Source: Rhizobium oryziradicis
GTDB lineage: Bacteria; Pseudomonadota; Alphaproteobacteria; Rhizobiales; Rhizobiaceae
Reading direction: 5' to 3'
Assembly (NCBI RefSeq): GCF_001939045.1
Contig: NZ_MKIM01000020.1
Coordinates: 1 to 64,000 of the forward strand
DNA: 64,000 bases
In this document: positions 34,972 to 45,618 of the stretch, one piece after another
How the letters are laid out: every line of letters begins with the position of its first letter
How positions within the stretch are numbered: position 1 is the stretch's first letter
Notes under the pieces: generated by a model
What the model was told of the DNA's origin: nothing
The model's database searches: none
What the model saw: only the letters and a program-made list of their open reading frames with translations
Translations under genes and position numbers: made by a program

Positions 34972-37506
34972 TCACGCCGCGTGGGCGGTGGCGGAGCGCC
35001 TGTTCTGCTCATTGCCCAGATTGAACTGGTTGATCAAGGCCATCAACGAATCAGCCTCATCGGCCAATTGCCGGGTGGCGGCATTGGTTTCTTCCACCAT
35101 GGCGGCGTTGCGCTGGGTCATCTGGTCCATGCCATTGACGGCGGAGTTGACTTCGCCAAGAGCCGTGGACTGGTCGCGGCTTGCCACTGCGATGGCTTCA
35201 ACCCGCTCAGAAACCGTGACAATCTTGGTGGAAATCTCGGCCAATACCACGCCTGTTCGCTGCACCAGCTGAGCACCGGACGTCACTTCCGTGCTGGAGG
35301 TGGTGATCAATCCCTTGATCTGCTGGGCCGCACCGGCCGAGCGCTGAGCCAGTTCGCGCACTTCCTGCGCCACCACGGCAAAGCCACGGCCAGCCTCACC
35401 AGCGCGAGCCGCTTCAATTCCGGCATTCAAGGCTAAAAGATTGGTCTGGAAGGCAATTTCATCGATCACATCGATAATCTGCACAATCTGACCAGAGGCG
35501 GTTTCAATTCGCCCCATCGCGTCAATGGCGCTGGCAACAACATTGGAGGAGGTGTCGGCGGCACCCTTGGTTTCGGCCACAATGGCATTGGCTTCATGGG
35601 CCTGTTCAGCGGAAAGCTTCACCGTTGTGGTGATTTCTTCCACTGCCGCCGCCGTCTGCTCCAGCGATGCAGCCTGTTGTTCGGTCCGCTTTGCCAGCTC
35701 ATCGGCAGCAGCGCTCATTTCACCGGCATTGCGCTGAATGGAATAGGTGTTGGAGCGGATCTGACGAATGGTGTTTTGGAGGTGCTCCAGAGAGGTGTTA
35801 AAATCGGTGCGCAATTGCTCCAGGCGGCCGGTAAATGGCGTGTCGATGGTCGATGAAATATCACCTTGAGCAAGACGGCCAAGGCCGGAGGCCAGTGCAT
35901 TGACGGCAAATTCAATCTGGCGATCCATCTCCTGCTTTTCGAGATCGCGCAATTTGCGCTGTTCTTCCGCCTGGTCGCGTTCTGCTTCGCTGCGGTGTTC
36001 GATTTCAATTTTCGACAGCGCATTTTGCTTGAACACGCCCAGAGCGCGGGCCATTTCACCAATTTCGTCAATGCGGGTTTCGCCGCTGATTTTGGTTTCC
36101 AGCATACCATCGGCCAGACGGCGCATAGCCGCAGTGATCTGACCAATTGGTCCTTTGAAGGTGATCACAAGCCCAATGCCCGCGAAGATCGAGATGATGA
36201 TCCCGAGCGTCATGGCTCCAATGGAGATGGAATTGACATCACGACGTTCTGCGTTAGCGCTGTTTTTCTGCAGCTGCGCAAAAGCTGTCAATTGCTGCCA
36301 GATCTTATCGAGATCGTCATTGGCTTTGCTAAAGCTCTGTAGGCGTTCGTCGCGGGCTTTGACCAGAGCCGGGCTGGCGTTTTCCATCAGGTCGATGGCG
36401 TTTCCGACCTGAGCCTGCAAGGCTTCGAAAAAGTCGAGAGAGCCAGCGCTTCCAGCCAGGGTTGAGATATTGCTGCGAACGCCGATAAACTCATCTTCAA
36501 GACGTCTGAGATTTTCTTCTTTGGGAGCCAGCATAAAGCTCGCTGCCATGATTTGCGTTGAATAGATGGAGTTGACCAGATGACGGCCATCTTCCTGTAC
36601 AGACTGCGCCAGAGACAGGGGCTGGTCCAACTCGCCAAACCGCTTTGTCGCTTCTTTCATTTTCTGTTGGGCGGCAAGGCCCAGATAGGCTGAAAGCTGC
36701 ACGAAATTGCGAAGCTTGGTGGCCATGGCATCGGTGGCTTCTGGCGATTTGTCTGCCGCTTTCACCATGTCGGCCAATTGATCCAGAATGGTGCCGATGG
36801 TTTTTGCCGCTGATTTGTTCTTTTCTGGCAATGCCATTTCCAGAAGATTGCGACGAAGGGTCATCTCTTTAAGATTTTTGGCAATGAGATCGAATTTTTC
36901 ATCCGGGGTCGCAAGTTTGGTGAAACTACGATTGATGTCGCCCAAAAATGTGCTGGTTTGTTCAATGGTGTCGGCGTCGCGCAAGAGCTGCTTGGCGGCC
37001 TTGTCATCCCGTTGAATCGAGCTGGATATATCGCGCATGTGATCGCTCAGCGTTGTTTGCGCCTGCACGATCTCACCGATGCCCTTTTTCATGTCTTCGG
37101 TCAGGCCTTCTTCCTTCTGGTGCAAAGACCAAAGGGTGCCAATTTGCGCTGAAACGCCGTCGACCATGGTAATGGCCTGTTGCAGTTGATCGCGTCCTTC
37201 CGCGTCCTCTCCCACTTGTTGCTGTGTTGCTTTCAGCAGCTCCTGGGTTTTTTGCAAATTGCCTGAAACAGCATCACGGGTTTGCACGGAGGCGTTTCTC
37301 AGAAACTTTTCCATGGAGGCAGAGACATCACGAAAGCCGCTCAGCGATTGCAGCACGCTGTTGGAAATCTCCATGCGGCCTTGAAGCAGGCCGGATGCAT
37401 AAAGACCCGTAAAGCCGACTGCGCTGATACTGAGAACAAAAGGCAGAATAAAGATCAGGACTTTGGTCTGGATACGGAAACGTGACAACAATCGATCAAC
37501 AAACAT
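34972..37506 (-). CDS. Methyl-accepting chemotaxis protein with large helical ectodomain
   Basis: Chemoreceptor of 844 aa. Helix 1 is at about residues 15-37. An unusually long ectodomain of roughly 390 residues, mostly predicted helical and rich in Gln/Leu/Asp, precedes helix 2 ([20 protein letters not shown], about 432-452). A HAMP region and a signalling domain with [20 protein letters not shown] follow. GGAGGAG about 10 nt upstream supports the start. I recognise no NIT, Cache or PAS signature in the ectodomain; helical-bundle sensor domains such as HBM would be the first comparison. It has its own terminator and a 491-bp upstream region. Confidence 0.92.
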   Translation of the reverse strand: MFVDRLLSRFRIQTKVLIFILPFVLSISAVGFTGLYASGLLQGRMEISNSVLQSLSGFRDVSASMEKFLRNASVQTRDAVSGNLQKTQELLKATQQQVGEDAEGRDQLQQAITMVDGVSAQIGTLWSLHQKEEGLTEDMKKGIGEIVQAQTTLSDHMRDISSSIQRDDKAAKQLLRDADTIEQTSTFLGDINRSFTKLATPDEKFDLIAKNLKEMTLRRNLLEMALPEKNKSAAKTIGTILDQLADMVKAADKSPEATDAMATKLRNFVQLSAYLGLAAQQKMKEATKRFGELDQPLSLAQSVQEDGRHLVNSIYSTQIMAASFMLAPKEENLRRLEDEFIGVRSNISTLAGSAGSLDFFEALQAQVGNAIDLMENASPALVKARDERLQSFSKANDDLDKIWQQLTAFAQLQKNSANAERRDVNSISIGAMTLGIIISIFAGIGLVITFKGPIGQITAAMRRLADGMLETKISGETRIDEIGEMARALGVFKQNALSKIEIEHRSEAERDQAEEQRKLRDLEKQEMDRQIEFAVNALASGLGRLAQGDISSTIDTPFTGRLEQLRTDFNTSLEHLQNTIRQIRSNTYSIQRNAGEMSAAADELAKRTEQQAASLEQTAAAVEEITTTVKLSAEQAHEANAIVAETKGAADTSSNVVASAIDAMGRIETASGQIVQIIDVIDEIAFQTNLLALNAGIEAARAGEAGRGFAVVAQEVRELAQRSAGAAQQIKGLITTSSTEVTSGAQLVQRTGVVLAEISTKIVTVSERVEAIAVASRDQSTALGEVNSAVNGMDQMTQRNAAMVEETNAATRQLADEADSLMALINQFNLGNEQNRRSATAHAA

Positions 37507-37997
37507 TGTTTCTAGGCTCCTCCAAAAGCCATGGTACCAAAACCGAAATACTGCTCTGTCGGGTCATTCTTTGATCACGGCACAGTTTCGATCCGCATTT
37601 GTGGCATCGATGCATGCGCAAACGGTTTCATCGCATGCAAACTGAGACCTGTGACCGGTCTCCAACAGGTATTCTGGTTCATGCACAGCGCCGCGCGTTT
37701 GATAAAACGCAAAAGATGACACGGTAACACTTTAAATCTGCTGCAGAATTTTCTCCCTAAATCCAGTCTGATTTAAGATATTATGCAGTCATCAGTCCGT
37801 GGAACAATCATTGTGCCCGGCGCTGTTGCTCGGCCGACCTCATCGTCACCCCGGAATCTAGGGTGTTTATATTAAGATAGGTTTAAATCACCCGAAGTAT
37901 CCCGCATCTCAAGGGATTCGAAGGTATTGCCGCGTTTGATCGGGTGAGAAAAACGATAAAGCACGGCTCTTTCGAATCCAATAAAATGCGCGGGGTT
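37507..37997. other. Intergenic region between chemoreceptor and pbpC
   Basis: This 491-bp stretch lies upstream of the chemoreceptor and downstream of pbpC, both on the minus strand, so it should contain the chemoreceptor promoter. It includes one composite palindromic repeat (37686-37788). No open frame in it looks coding, and I see no intrinsic terminator for pbpC. Confidence 0.6.
37686..37788. repeat. Composite palindromic repeat, copy 2
   Basis: A 48-bp element at 37741-37788 has outer arms CTGCAGAATT and TATTATGCAG, and inner arms CCTAAAT and TTTAAGA. It is the same length and layout as the element at 45619-45666. It is preceded by a smaller stem, GCGTTT/AAACGC (37695-37700 with 37705-37710), in the place of the long palindrome of the other copy. 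Elements of this kind are dispersed in rhizobial genomes. Confidence 0.65.
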
Positions 37998-40085
37998 TCA
38001 GCGCACGAAAATGCCGACACTTGCGGTTCGCCCCAAGGCGTCAATCACCGTCAAGGTCGAGTAGCCAGCGCCCTTTGGCACCCAATTGGTGTTGCGGGTG
38101 CGCACCAGGTCTGGCAGCGGTTGGCCGTTGGCAAGCCAGCGGAAGGGCGCACGGCCCGCCTGCAATTTCAGCGCCAGTGGCAGGGCCTGCCCGTCTTGAT
38201 CCTTGCCCAGTTCCACATGCGACCCCTCGGGCGGATAGACGATCACCGGGGCTTTTTCGCCAGCGCGCAGGCTGACCAGCCCGTTGCTTTCTCTGGAAAA
38301 CCGCTTCAGCCCGGCTGGTAAATCAGCCTGTTTTGGGTGTTGGGTACCAGAAAGCGCTGTGGGCAAAGAGGTGGGTGCAATACCGGATCGAGCGAAAGCC
38401 TGAAACAAAATAGGGGCGGCGGTGCCATAGCCGCTGAGGCCTGGAATAGCGCTATTGTCGGGCCTTCCGACCCACACGCCAATCACGGTGCGGCCATCAT
38501 AGCCTATCGACCAGCCATCACGATAGCCGTAGCTGGTGCCGGTTTTATAGGCGATGCGCTCTCTGGGGCTGCCAAGCGGCGGCGCGACGCCTGCGAGAAT
38601 ATCGGTGATGCTGGAGGCGGCAGCCTTATCAAGGAGCAGCTCTGGTTCGGGCGTGTTGACATTGGGGGTGACGCAGTTTTTCAGGCGTATGCTGCTGCCC
38701 TGGCGCGCCAGTGCTGTATAGAGCGCCATCAGGTCTTTCAGCGTCGTGCCAGCGCCGCCAAGGGCCAGCGCAAGCCCCGGCGTTTCCTGTGAGGGAAGCT
38801 GTATTTTAATATTGGCTTTGCGCAAACGCGACAGCATTTGCGAAGGACCGACCGCATTCAGCAAGCGCACAGCGGGAACATTGAGCGACAGTTGCAACGC
38901 CTGCCGCACCGTGACATCGCCTTGATAGGTCATGTCAAAGTTTTTCGGCCGGTAGCCGTAGAAATCAGCGGGCCGATCTTCGATCACGGTTTCCTGTGCG
39001 ATCATGCCTTGTTCAAAAGCCAAGCCATAGATGAGCGGCTTGAGGGTGGAGCCGGGTGAACGCTCAAAACGCGTCATATCAAGCCAGCCGGACCGGCTGG
39101 CGTCGAGATAATTGGCGGAGCCAACATGGGCCAGAATGTTACCCGTTTGCGCATCTGCCACCATAATGGCCACCGACACTTTTGGCGGAAGCCGTTGGGC
39201 GGCCTCTCTCGCCACAGTTTCCATGGCCGCCTGCACGCTTTTGCGCAACGTGGTGGGATAGAGAGGGCTCTCTGGCCGTTTGCGCCGCTTTTCATCGGCC
39301 AGATTGGCGGCCAGAAGGGGCAGCTCCAAGCGGCGGCGCGGCAGGTGTGCAGCGCTTGCCTGTGCCACCTCAATCGCCGAGACAATACCCGCCGTTTGCA
39401 TGCGTGCTAACACGCGCTCACGGGCATGAAGGGCGTTGTCTGGATAGCGATCAGGCCTGCGGCGTTCCGGCAACTGCGGCAAAGCCACCAAAAGGGCGGC
39501 TTCGGCAGGCGTCAGATGCTTGGGCTCCTTGTTGAAATAGGCAAGGCTTGCCGCCCGCACCCCTTCAAGATTGCCGCCGTAAGGCGCGTGGGTGAGGTAA
39601 AGATCAAGAATTTGTGCCTTGCTCATGCGGCGTTCAATTTGCACGGCACGAGCCATTTGCAGCAGTTTTTGCGAGAACGAGCGCGCTTTTCGCGGCTCGA
39701 TCAGCCGTGCCACCTGCATGGACAGGGTAGACGCTCCCGACACGATCCGGCCATGGGTGATCAGTTGATAGGCCGCCCGCCCAAGAGCCAGCGCATCAAG
39801 GCCCGCGTGCTGATAGAAGCGATGATCCTCATAGGCGATCACCATGCGGATCAATAAGGGATCGACATCATCAGCGGTGGTTTTCAGCCGCCAACGACCT
39901 TCTGGCGTGGTGAAAGCGCGTAACAACTGTCCATCCTGATCCTGCATTTCTGCAGAAGTCGGACCAATCCTGTCCAGTGGCGGCGGAAAGGCCTCGTCAA
40001 GCCAGTTGAGAGCCAACCACCCAGCGCCAACCATCATCAGAACAACCAGTCCAATGACGCCTATGGTCCGACCACGTCGCCTCAC
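37998..40085 (-). CDS. pbpC: Penicillin-binding protein 1C
   Basis: Bifunctional peptidoglycan synthase of 695 aa. An N-terminal membrane anchor at about residues 8-28 is followed by the GT51 transglycosylase domain with AYEDHRFYQHAG and STLSMQVARLI, and then the transpeptidase domain. Catalytic serine motif SPGSTLKP, SLN and KTGT are all present. The C-terminal 90 residues match the BiPBP_C extension typical of PbpC. It starts at a 4-bp overlap with the end of the alpha-2-macroglobulin gene. This pairing is conserved in many bacteria, where the two proteins are thought to guard and repair a breached envelope. Confidence 0.95.
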   Translation of the reverse strand: MRRRGRTIGVIGLVVLMMVGAGWLALNWLDEAFPPPLDRIGPTSAEMQDQDGQLLRAFTTPEGRWRLKTTADDVDPLLIRMVIAYEDHRFYQHAGLDALALGRAAYQLITHGRIVSGASTLSMQVARLIEPRKARSFSQKLLQMARAVQIERRMSKAQILDLYLTHAPYGGNLEGVRAASLAYFNKEPKHLTPAEAALLVALPQLPERRRPDRYPDNALHARERVLARMQTAGIVSAIEVAQASAAHLPRRRLELPLLAANLADEKRRKRPESPLYPTTLRKSVQAAMETVAREAAQRLPPKVSVAIMVADAQTGNILAHVGSANYLDASRSGWLDMTRFERSPGSTLKPLIYGLAFEQGMIAQETVIEDRPADFYGYRPKNFDMTYQGDVTVRQALQLSLNVPAVRLLNAVGPSQMLSRLRKANIKIQLPSQETPGLALALGGAGTTLKDLMALYTALARQGSSIRLKNCVTPNVNTPEPELLLDKAAASSITDILAGVAPPLGSPRERIAYKTGTSYGYRDGWSIGYDGRTVIGVWVGRPDNSAIPGLSGYGTAAPILFQAFARSGIAPTSLPTALSGTQHPKQADLPAGLKRFSRESNGLVSLRAGEKAPVIVYPPEGSHVELGKDQDGQALPLALKLQAGRAPFRWLANGQPLPDLVRTRNTNWVPKGAGYSTLTVIDALGRTASVGIFVR

Positions 40086-43000
40086 GGGTTGGCTTTCACC
40101 TCCATGCGGCCAACAGCGGTGCGCGCATAACGCTGTGGGCGATACATATCTTCCACGGTTGCCGCCGGATGATCATAGATGCCGGGGGTAACAGCACGCA
40201 CCACATAGGCCAGCACCATCTCGCCATTGTCCTGCCGGGTGCTGTCGAGGGCTGCCACAAAACGGTCGTTGCGGAACTCCAGATGCGCGGCTTGCGTATC
40301 GCCGATCCAGTCGAAATTGGCGAGGCTGGCACTGCCCACCAGCGCTGGATTATCAATCTCAAGGCCTGCTGGCAGAAGATCGGTGATCAGCAACTGGGTT
40401 GGCAAAGGCTTGTCCTGCGTCACCTTGAGCACCACCACATAACGCGTGTTTTGCGTGGCTTCACTGATATTCACCGGCTGTCCCGCAAGATCGTAATAGC
40501 TGCGCTCAATGGTAAAGCCAGCGCTGGCCGCAGGCAGCGGATAGCGCGGTGCTGCAACCGTGGTGACAGTGGCCATCAGCGGTTCCTGACTGGTGTTTTG
40601 CAACAGCACAGGCTGTTTCAACAGCTCATTGCCTTCAATCCGCGCCCGGTACGCGCCGGTGTTAACCGCACCATTGACGGTTACGCGCATGCCGTCATCG
40701 CCTTTATCAACGGCGCGAGCGGCCAGCAGCAACCAGGCCTCTTCCTGCGTGCTGGTGCTGTCCTTGGTTTTCCAATCCGCAATCACGGATTTGCTCAGAG
40801 CCGGAATAATCGAGGGAACGGGGTGCGATTCAGCAGCCAGTGCCAAAATGGCAGCACCATCGCGCAGTTGCGAACCATAGTCGGAGCGTTCCAGGCTGAC
40901 CGGTTTTGTCGATCCTTGCTCGGACATGCTGGCGGCTTGCGCAAAAATGGTGGCGGCGCGGGTCGGATCACCATAGAGCGACAAGGCTGCGGCCAGATGG
41001 GCCTTGGCCAGCGGCGTGGGGAAGCGATCCAGCATCGTGTCGGCATAATAGCGCAAATCACTGATGGCGGCCTTGCGGTTTCTCGCCAAAACATAGAGCG
41101 CATAGGCAATGTCATTGCCCTTTGCACTCACATCGGTCTCATAAGACAGCTTGTTGGAGAGATTATCCAGTGCTTGCACCAGTGCATTGTCTGGTACATC
41201 AAAGCCTTTTTCGCGGGCACGGGTCAGAAAATCTGTCACATAGGCATCCAGCCACAGGTCTTCCGAGCCGGGTGCCCACAGGCCAAAGCTGCCTGCTGCT
41301 GCTTGATAGGACAGAACCCGGTAAATGGCATCCTGCACCCGATGCTTGATCTCGGCATCATCGGGCAGACCGGCAACCGAAGCCATATCACTGAAATAGA
41401 GCAGGGGCAGGGCGCGGCTGGTGGTCTGCTCGGCGCAGCCATAAGGATAGCGATCCAGACTGGTCAACAGGGCTGCGATGTCCAAACTGGCACCCCGCGA
41501 CACAGACAGGCTGACAGACGCTCCCGTCATAATGCTGTCGGCCAACAGATCACTGTCAACTTTCAGGCTTGCGCCAGCCGCCAGAGGCAGTTCACGACGG
41601 GTGGTGACCGGCAGCGAGGCCGGGCGCACGGGCAGGTCCAAAGATTGGGTGAGCGACAGGCCGTCGGTATTGCTGAGTGCCACTGTAATGGCACCATCCC
41701 CGGTTTGAGTGGCGGTGATGGGCACAATCAGGCTCGTTTTGCCGCCTGCGGTCAAGGCAATCGTTTTTTGCGCATCTTTTGCGTCCACGCCAACAGCGGC
41801 ATTGCCAGTGATAGCGAGGCTGTAATCACCGCTTGGTGCATCGGTGGCCGCCAGATCAAGGCGCAAGCTGGAGACATCGTTAGGTGCTAAAAAGCGCGGC
41901 AGAGAGGCCGTCACCACCACAGGATCGCGGATGATAACATCGCTCGTGGCATGGCCAACTCCGGTGCGTGACCAGGCAACAGCCATGATCCGCACGGTGC
42001 CGTTAAACTGCGGAATATCAAATTTCACCTCAGCCTTGCCATTGCGGTCGAGCTTGACCGGGCCAGAGAAGAAGGCCACCAGCTTTTCCTTGGGCGGGCT
42101 TGCCTGCAACGCCAGCATGCCGCCATCACCGCCGCTTCGCAATGCGCCGGTATCCCCCAGCGATCCATCAATGAGACGACCATAGAGGTCGCGCATCTCA
42201 AGGCCCAAGCGCCGTTGGCCAAAATACCAGCTTTCCGGATCAGGGGCCTGATAGCGGGTGAGATTGAGAATGCCAACATCCACGGCGGCCAGCATGACAT
42301 AGGCGTCATTGCCACCGCCGGTGACGGATACCGGAATGCTCAAAGCCTGACGCGGTTGCATCTGCTGCGGCGGATTGAGCTTCACGCTAAGTTTGCGCGG
42401 GCCGGGATCAATGTTGAGCCATGCCACACCGATAGAGCGGCTTGGCATGCGGCTTTCCTGTGCATCGCCCGGCCGCCAGAGTGTGGCCGTGACATAGCTA
42501 CCAGCCCCAAAATTTTCGGTCACTGGAATGGAAATTTCGCTGTCACCCTCTGGCACGGTGGCGGTCTGGGTGGAAATCAGCGATTCTGAGCCAATGGTCA
42601 GCAAGACCTCGCCCGCAAAATGGGCGGAGATTTTCAACTTGGCAGTCTCGCCAACTTTGTAAACCGGCTTATCGAGGGCAATGTCCAGCGCGTCTGGTGT
42701 CTCGGACGAACTTGCCTCGACAAACCATCCAGCGTTGAACTCTATGCTGCTGGCTGCCGCCGCAGGGCCTGCGCCATCGACTTCTAGCCGATAGCGGCCC
42801 CAGTTGACATTGACAGGAAGATCCACACCGTCGGCAGCAATATCAATCACGCCATTGGCCACCTGCTTGGTGGTGGTAATGGGTTCATAGCGCCAGGAAT
42901 TGCCATCGCGATACCATTGGTAATTGCGCTCCAACTGCACCAGCTTCCAATGGGCACCCGTGCTGGTCGCAGGCTTGCCGCTGGCATCCAGCGCCATCAC

Positions 43001-45535
43001 ACGGAAATGGCCGGTGGCCCCTTCGCCCAGATCGCCAGAAAATTCGGGTTTGATGCCAATAGCGGGCTGCTCTGTCTGCACCGGCAATGTCAATTGCCGC
43101 TCCACAGCCCGACCACTGCCTTCTTTCAGCCGCACCGAGAGCGTGGCCTCCAACAAGCGCGTGGTGGATGGCAAATCGTTGAGTTGCACGTTGATGGTGC
43201 CATGGCCTTTGGCATCCAGCGGCTCAAGCCCATCCAGTGTGAGAGTGGTGTTGTCACCGGCCTCTTCGTCGGCAAGGCCAAACACGTAAGCGGGCCATGC
43301 CTTGCTGCTGCGCGTTGGCTTGATCACCACGTCGCCTTCAAGTGTCAGCCCTTCGGCTGGGGCACCATAAAGATAGCGGCCATCCACACCCACGCTCAGC
43401 GGCGTACCGGGTGTTATCGCAGGCTCTGTTGATTTCAGGTCAAACTCGATCCGATCAGGAAGAAAATCATCCACCAGGAAGGTTTTCTCGGCAATGGCGG
43501 CCTTTTTGGGATCGACGTGGATACCCAATGTCCATGTGCCGCGCATGACATTGCTGTCCAGCGCCAGATCAACATTGTGGCCACCAAGGCCAGCACCGGT
43601 GCTGACCACGCGGCGATATTCCACCCCGTCAGGCCGGGTGAAGATGAATGTCAGCGGCAGGCCATCGATGGCTTCAGCACCTATATCACGCGCCAGCGCG
43701 CCCACATGCACGGTTTCGCCGGGGCGATAGATGCCGCGCTCGGTCCAGGCATAAATATCAATCGCGCCGGGCGCGGGTCTGCCGGTGACACCACGATCCG
43801 ACAGATCAAAACCAGCGCGGGTCATGTCCAGAAACACGTAGTCTTTGCCGGGCTGCTCGGCGGTCAGCACGGCAGGGGCAAGGGCCGCCCCCGCCCGCAT
43901 CAGGCCCGGCGAGAAAATGGCCCTGCCATCCGCATCGGTGGTGGCGGTGCCGAGGATTTCGTTGTTTTTGGCCAGCAATTTCAGCTCAATCCCCGCCAGC
44001 GGCTTGGCAGAGGACAGGGCGCGGGCAAAGACATTCAACCCATCGGTTCCGGCAAAGGTGGACAGGCCAATATCGGACACCAGAAACCATTGGGTGGCGC
44101 GGTCGTCCCACTCGTCTGCCTTGCCGCTGTTGGCAACCGCCGTCAGCACATAAACACCGGGCTTTCGCTCTGGCAGCACATCGTCCACCGGAAAGCTGGT
44201 GGTGACTTCGCGGTTGAGACTGGTGGCGATATCAATGCTGCCCTGCCAGATCAACTCGCCATTGTCTTGCTCAATGCGGCTGGCGCTGTAGCCACTGAGC
44301 TGCGAGAGAAATTGCGAATTGGTCATCAGCGGCGCAATGGCGCGATCACCAATACGATAGAGCTTGAGATTGGCGCGATCGGTGTTGACCGATACCAGCG
44401 GAATGCCATGACGGGCCGAGGATGGCAGCACGAAATGATCGCCGGTGAAACGCACTGTTGGGCTGCGGTCACGCACATAGACCTGAATATCGGTCTTGGC
44501 AGCCAGTGGCTCGTCGACCGAAGATGGCAGACCTTCACGCAAGGCTATGGTGTAGCGCTTGCCATAGTCCAGCCCTTCGATACACAGCTGGCTGCCCTTG
44601 ATTTCCATGGATTTGGGTGGCTGACCGTCCACGCTCACGTAAGGCGTATAATCCGTGCCCCGCGCAATCAGCGGATCGGAAAACTGAATGCAGGCACGCG
44701 GAGATGCTCCATCAGCATCAACGCTATTGCCGGTGATGCGAAAGCCCTTGGTGGATTTGAGCGCTAGATAGGCCGCACTGACCGATGGGCTGGCGCTGAG
44801 ATCCAGACTAGCCTTGTAAGCGCTCAGCGCTGCACGGTAATTCTCGTTGCGTTCTAGTCCCTTGGCCATCACGGCGAGGGCGCTGGCGCGGGCTTTGGCA
44901 TTGCGGCTCAGATCATAGCCGATGATGGCGGCATAAAGCCCTTGGGTTGCAAGTTCGCGATTGCTTTTCACGGCATTTCCGGCGCGGGCCGCATCAATCC
45001 AAAGTGTGGCATCATCAGGGGCAATCAGCAGGGCCGAGAGAAAATCGCCCAAGGCTTCCGGTGCTTTGCCCGCCGTGAGGTTGCCATAGGCTTGCCCCAT
45101 CAAGGTGTTGAGGCCAAGCTCCGAGGCGGTTGCTGTCTGGGGCAGATTTTCGCGAAAATCTTTGGCTTGCTGGCGCAGATCATCGGAGAGAAAAGCAAGT
45201 TTTGGCGCGCGGCCCAAATCTGGCTGGGCATCCTTGATCACCACTTTGCCGGCAACGGCCCCTGCAAAACTGTTCAGCGTGTTGAAGTCTGACTTGAGGA
45301 AACACCAGCGCGCCTTGATATTATAGGTAAAAGCGCGGCAGGATTTGTCATCAACACAAGCGGTCTGGCATTGGGCCTGGGAGACATTTTGCAAGGTGCG
45401 AAGATCAAACCCCGCATAGTCGCTATCCACCGTGGTTTCCACGCTGCGGCTTTGATCTGCGGCCATAACAGGTTGGGTTTGCAGACCTGAGAGCAAGACC
45501 AATCCCGCAACGGCAAATTTCAGATATGTGAACAC
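40082..45535 (-). CDS. yfhM: Bacterial alpha-2-macroglobulin with PAN-like N-terminal domain
   Basis: A giant periplasmic protein of 1817 aa that traps proteases. It has the thioester motif CAEQ at residues 1367-1370 (context YPYGCAEQTTSR), so covalent trapping should be possible. A Sec signal peptide covers about residues 1-25. Unlike the E. coli protein there is no lipobox cysteine, so it is probably soluble. Residues about 38-95 hold four cysteines (56, 60, 66, 78) in a PAN/apple-like pattern, followed by a helical repeat region and the macroglobulin domains. I chose the GTG at 45535 because GGAG lies 8 nt upstream; an ATG at 45565 is in frame but lacks such a site and precedes the signal peptide by ten residues. 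It overlaps pbpC by 4 bp. Confidence 0.93.
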   Translation of the reverse strand: MFTYLKFAVAGLVLLSGLQTQPVMAADQSRSVETTVDSDYAGFDLRTLQNVSQAQCQTACVDDKSCRAFTYNIKARWCFLKSDFNTLNSFAGAVAGKVVIKDAQPDLGRAPKLAFLSDDLRQQAKDFRENLPQTATASELGLNTLMGQAYGNLTAGKAPEALGDFLSALLIAPDDATLWIDAARAGNAVKSNRELATQGLYAAIIGYDLSRNAKARASALAVMAKGLERNENYRAALSAYKASLDLSASPSVSAAYLALKSTKGFRITGNSVDADGASPRACIQFSDPLIARGTDYTPYVSVDGQPPKSMEIKGSQLCIEGLDYGKRYTIALREGLPSSVDEPLAAKTDIQVYVRDRSPTVRFTGDHFVLPSSARHGIPLVSVNTDRANLKLYRIGDRAIAPLMTNSQFLSQLSGYSASRIEQDNGELIWQGSIDIATSLNREVTTSFPVDDVLPERKPGVYVLTAVANSGKADEWDDRATQWFLVSDIGLSTFAGTDGLNVFARALSSAKPLAGIELKLLAKNNEILGTATTDADGRAIFSPGLMRAGAALAPAVLTAEQPGKDYVFLDMTRAGFDLSDRGVTGRPAPGAIDIYAWTERGIYRPGETVHVGALARDIGAEAIDGLPLTFIFTRPDGVEYRRVVSTGAGLGGHNVDLALDSNVMRGTWTLGIHVDPKKAAIAEKTFLVDDFLPDRIEFDLKSTEPAITPGTPLSVGVDGRYLYGAPAEGLTLEGDVVIKPTRSSKAWPAYVFGLADEEAGDNTTLTLDGLEPLDAKGHGTINVQLNDLPSTTRLLEATLSVRLKEGSGRAVERQLTLPVQTEQPAIGIKPEFSGDLGEGATGHFRVMALDASGKPATSTGAHWKLVQLERNYQWYRDGNSWRYEPITTTKQVANGVIDIAADGVDLPVNVNWGRYRLEVDGAGPAAAASSIEFNAGWFVEASSSETPDALDIALDKPVYKVGETAKLKISAHFAGEVLLTIGSESLISTQTATVPEGDSEISIPVTENFGAGSYVTATLWRPGDAQESRMPSRSIGVAWLNIDPGPRKLSVKLNPPQQMQPRQALSIPVSVTGGGNDAYVMLAAVDVGILNLTRYQAPDPESWYFGQRRLGLEMRDLYGRLIDGSLGDTGALRSGGDGGMLALQASPPKEKLVAFFSGPVKLDRNGKAEVKFDIPQFNGTVRIMAVAWSRTGVGHATSDVIIRDPVVVTASLPRFLAPNDVSSLRLDLAATDAPSGDYSLAITGNAAVGVDAKDAQKTIALTAGGKTSLIVPITATQTGDGAITVALSNTDGLSLTQSLDLPVRPASLPVTTRRELPLAAGASLKVDSDLLADSIMTGASVSLSVSRGASLDIAALLTSLDRYPYGCAEQTTSRALPLLYFSDMASVAGLPDDAEIKHRVQDAIYRVLSYQAAAGSFGLWAPGSEDLWLDAYVTDFLTRAREKGFDVPDNALVQALDNLSNKLSYETDVSAKGNDIAYALYVLARNRKAAISDLRYYADTMLDRFPTPLAKAHLAAALSLYGDPTRAATIFAQAASMSEQGSTKPVSLERSDYGSQLRDGAAILALAAESHPVPSIIPALSKSVIADWKTKDSTSTQEEAWLLLAARAVDKGDDGMRVTVNGAVNTGAYRARIEGNELLKQPVLLQNTSQEPLMATVTTVAAPRYPLPAASAGFTIERSYYDLAGQPVNISEATQNTRYVVVLKVTQDKPLPTQLLITDLLPAGLEIDNPALVGSASLANFDWIGDTQAAHLEFRNDRFVAALDSTRQDNGEMVLAYVVRAVTPGIYDHPAATVEDMYRPQRYARTAVGRMEVKANP

Positions 45536-45558
45536 GCCCGGCTCTCCGTCCCTGCACG

Positions 45559-45604
45559 ACAGCAAACCTTTGTGCGCCCTATAGGGCGCACAAAGGTTTG
45601 CTGT
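45559..45604. repeat. Perfect 46-bp palindrome
   Basis: The two 23-bp halves (45559-45581 and 45582-45604) are exact reverse complements with no spacer, centred on CCCTATAGGG (45577-45586). It ends 24 bp upstream of the alpha-2-macroglobulin start codon and lies next to the repeat at 45619-45666, with which it forms one composite unit. As RNA it would be a very strong hairpin in the 5' leader of that gene. Confidence 0.9.
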
Positions 45605-45618
45605 AGCATTTATATTTT

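Noticed and set aside
37861..37894. GGGTG...CACCC inverted repeat downstream of pbpC
   Set aside because: Only five bases pair cleanly at each end and the interior is mismatched, so it does not support a terminator call.
40169..41890. Plus-strand open frame of 573 codons
   Set aside because: Antisense to the thioester half of the alpha-2-macroglobulin gene, which has conserved motifs in its own frame.
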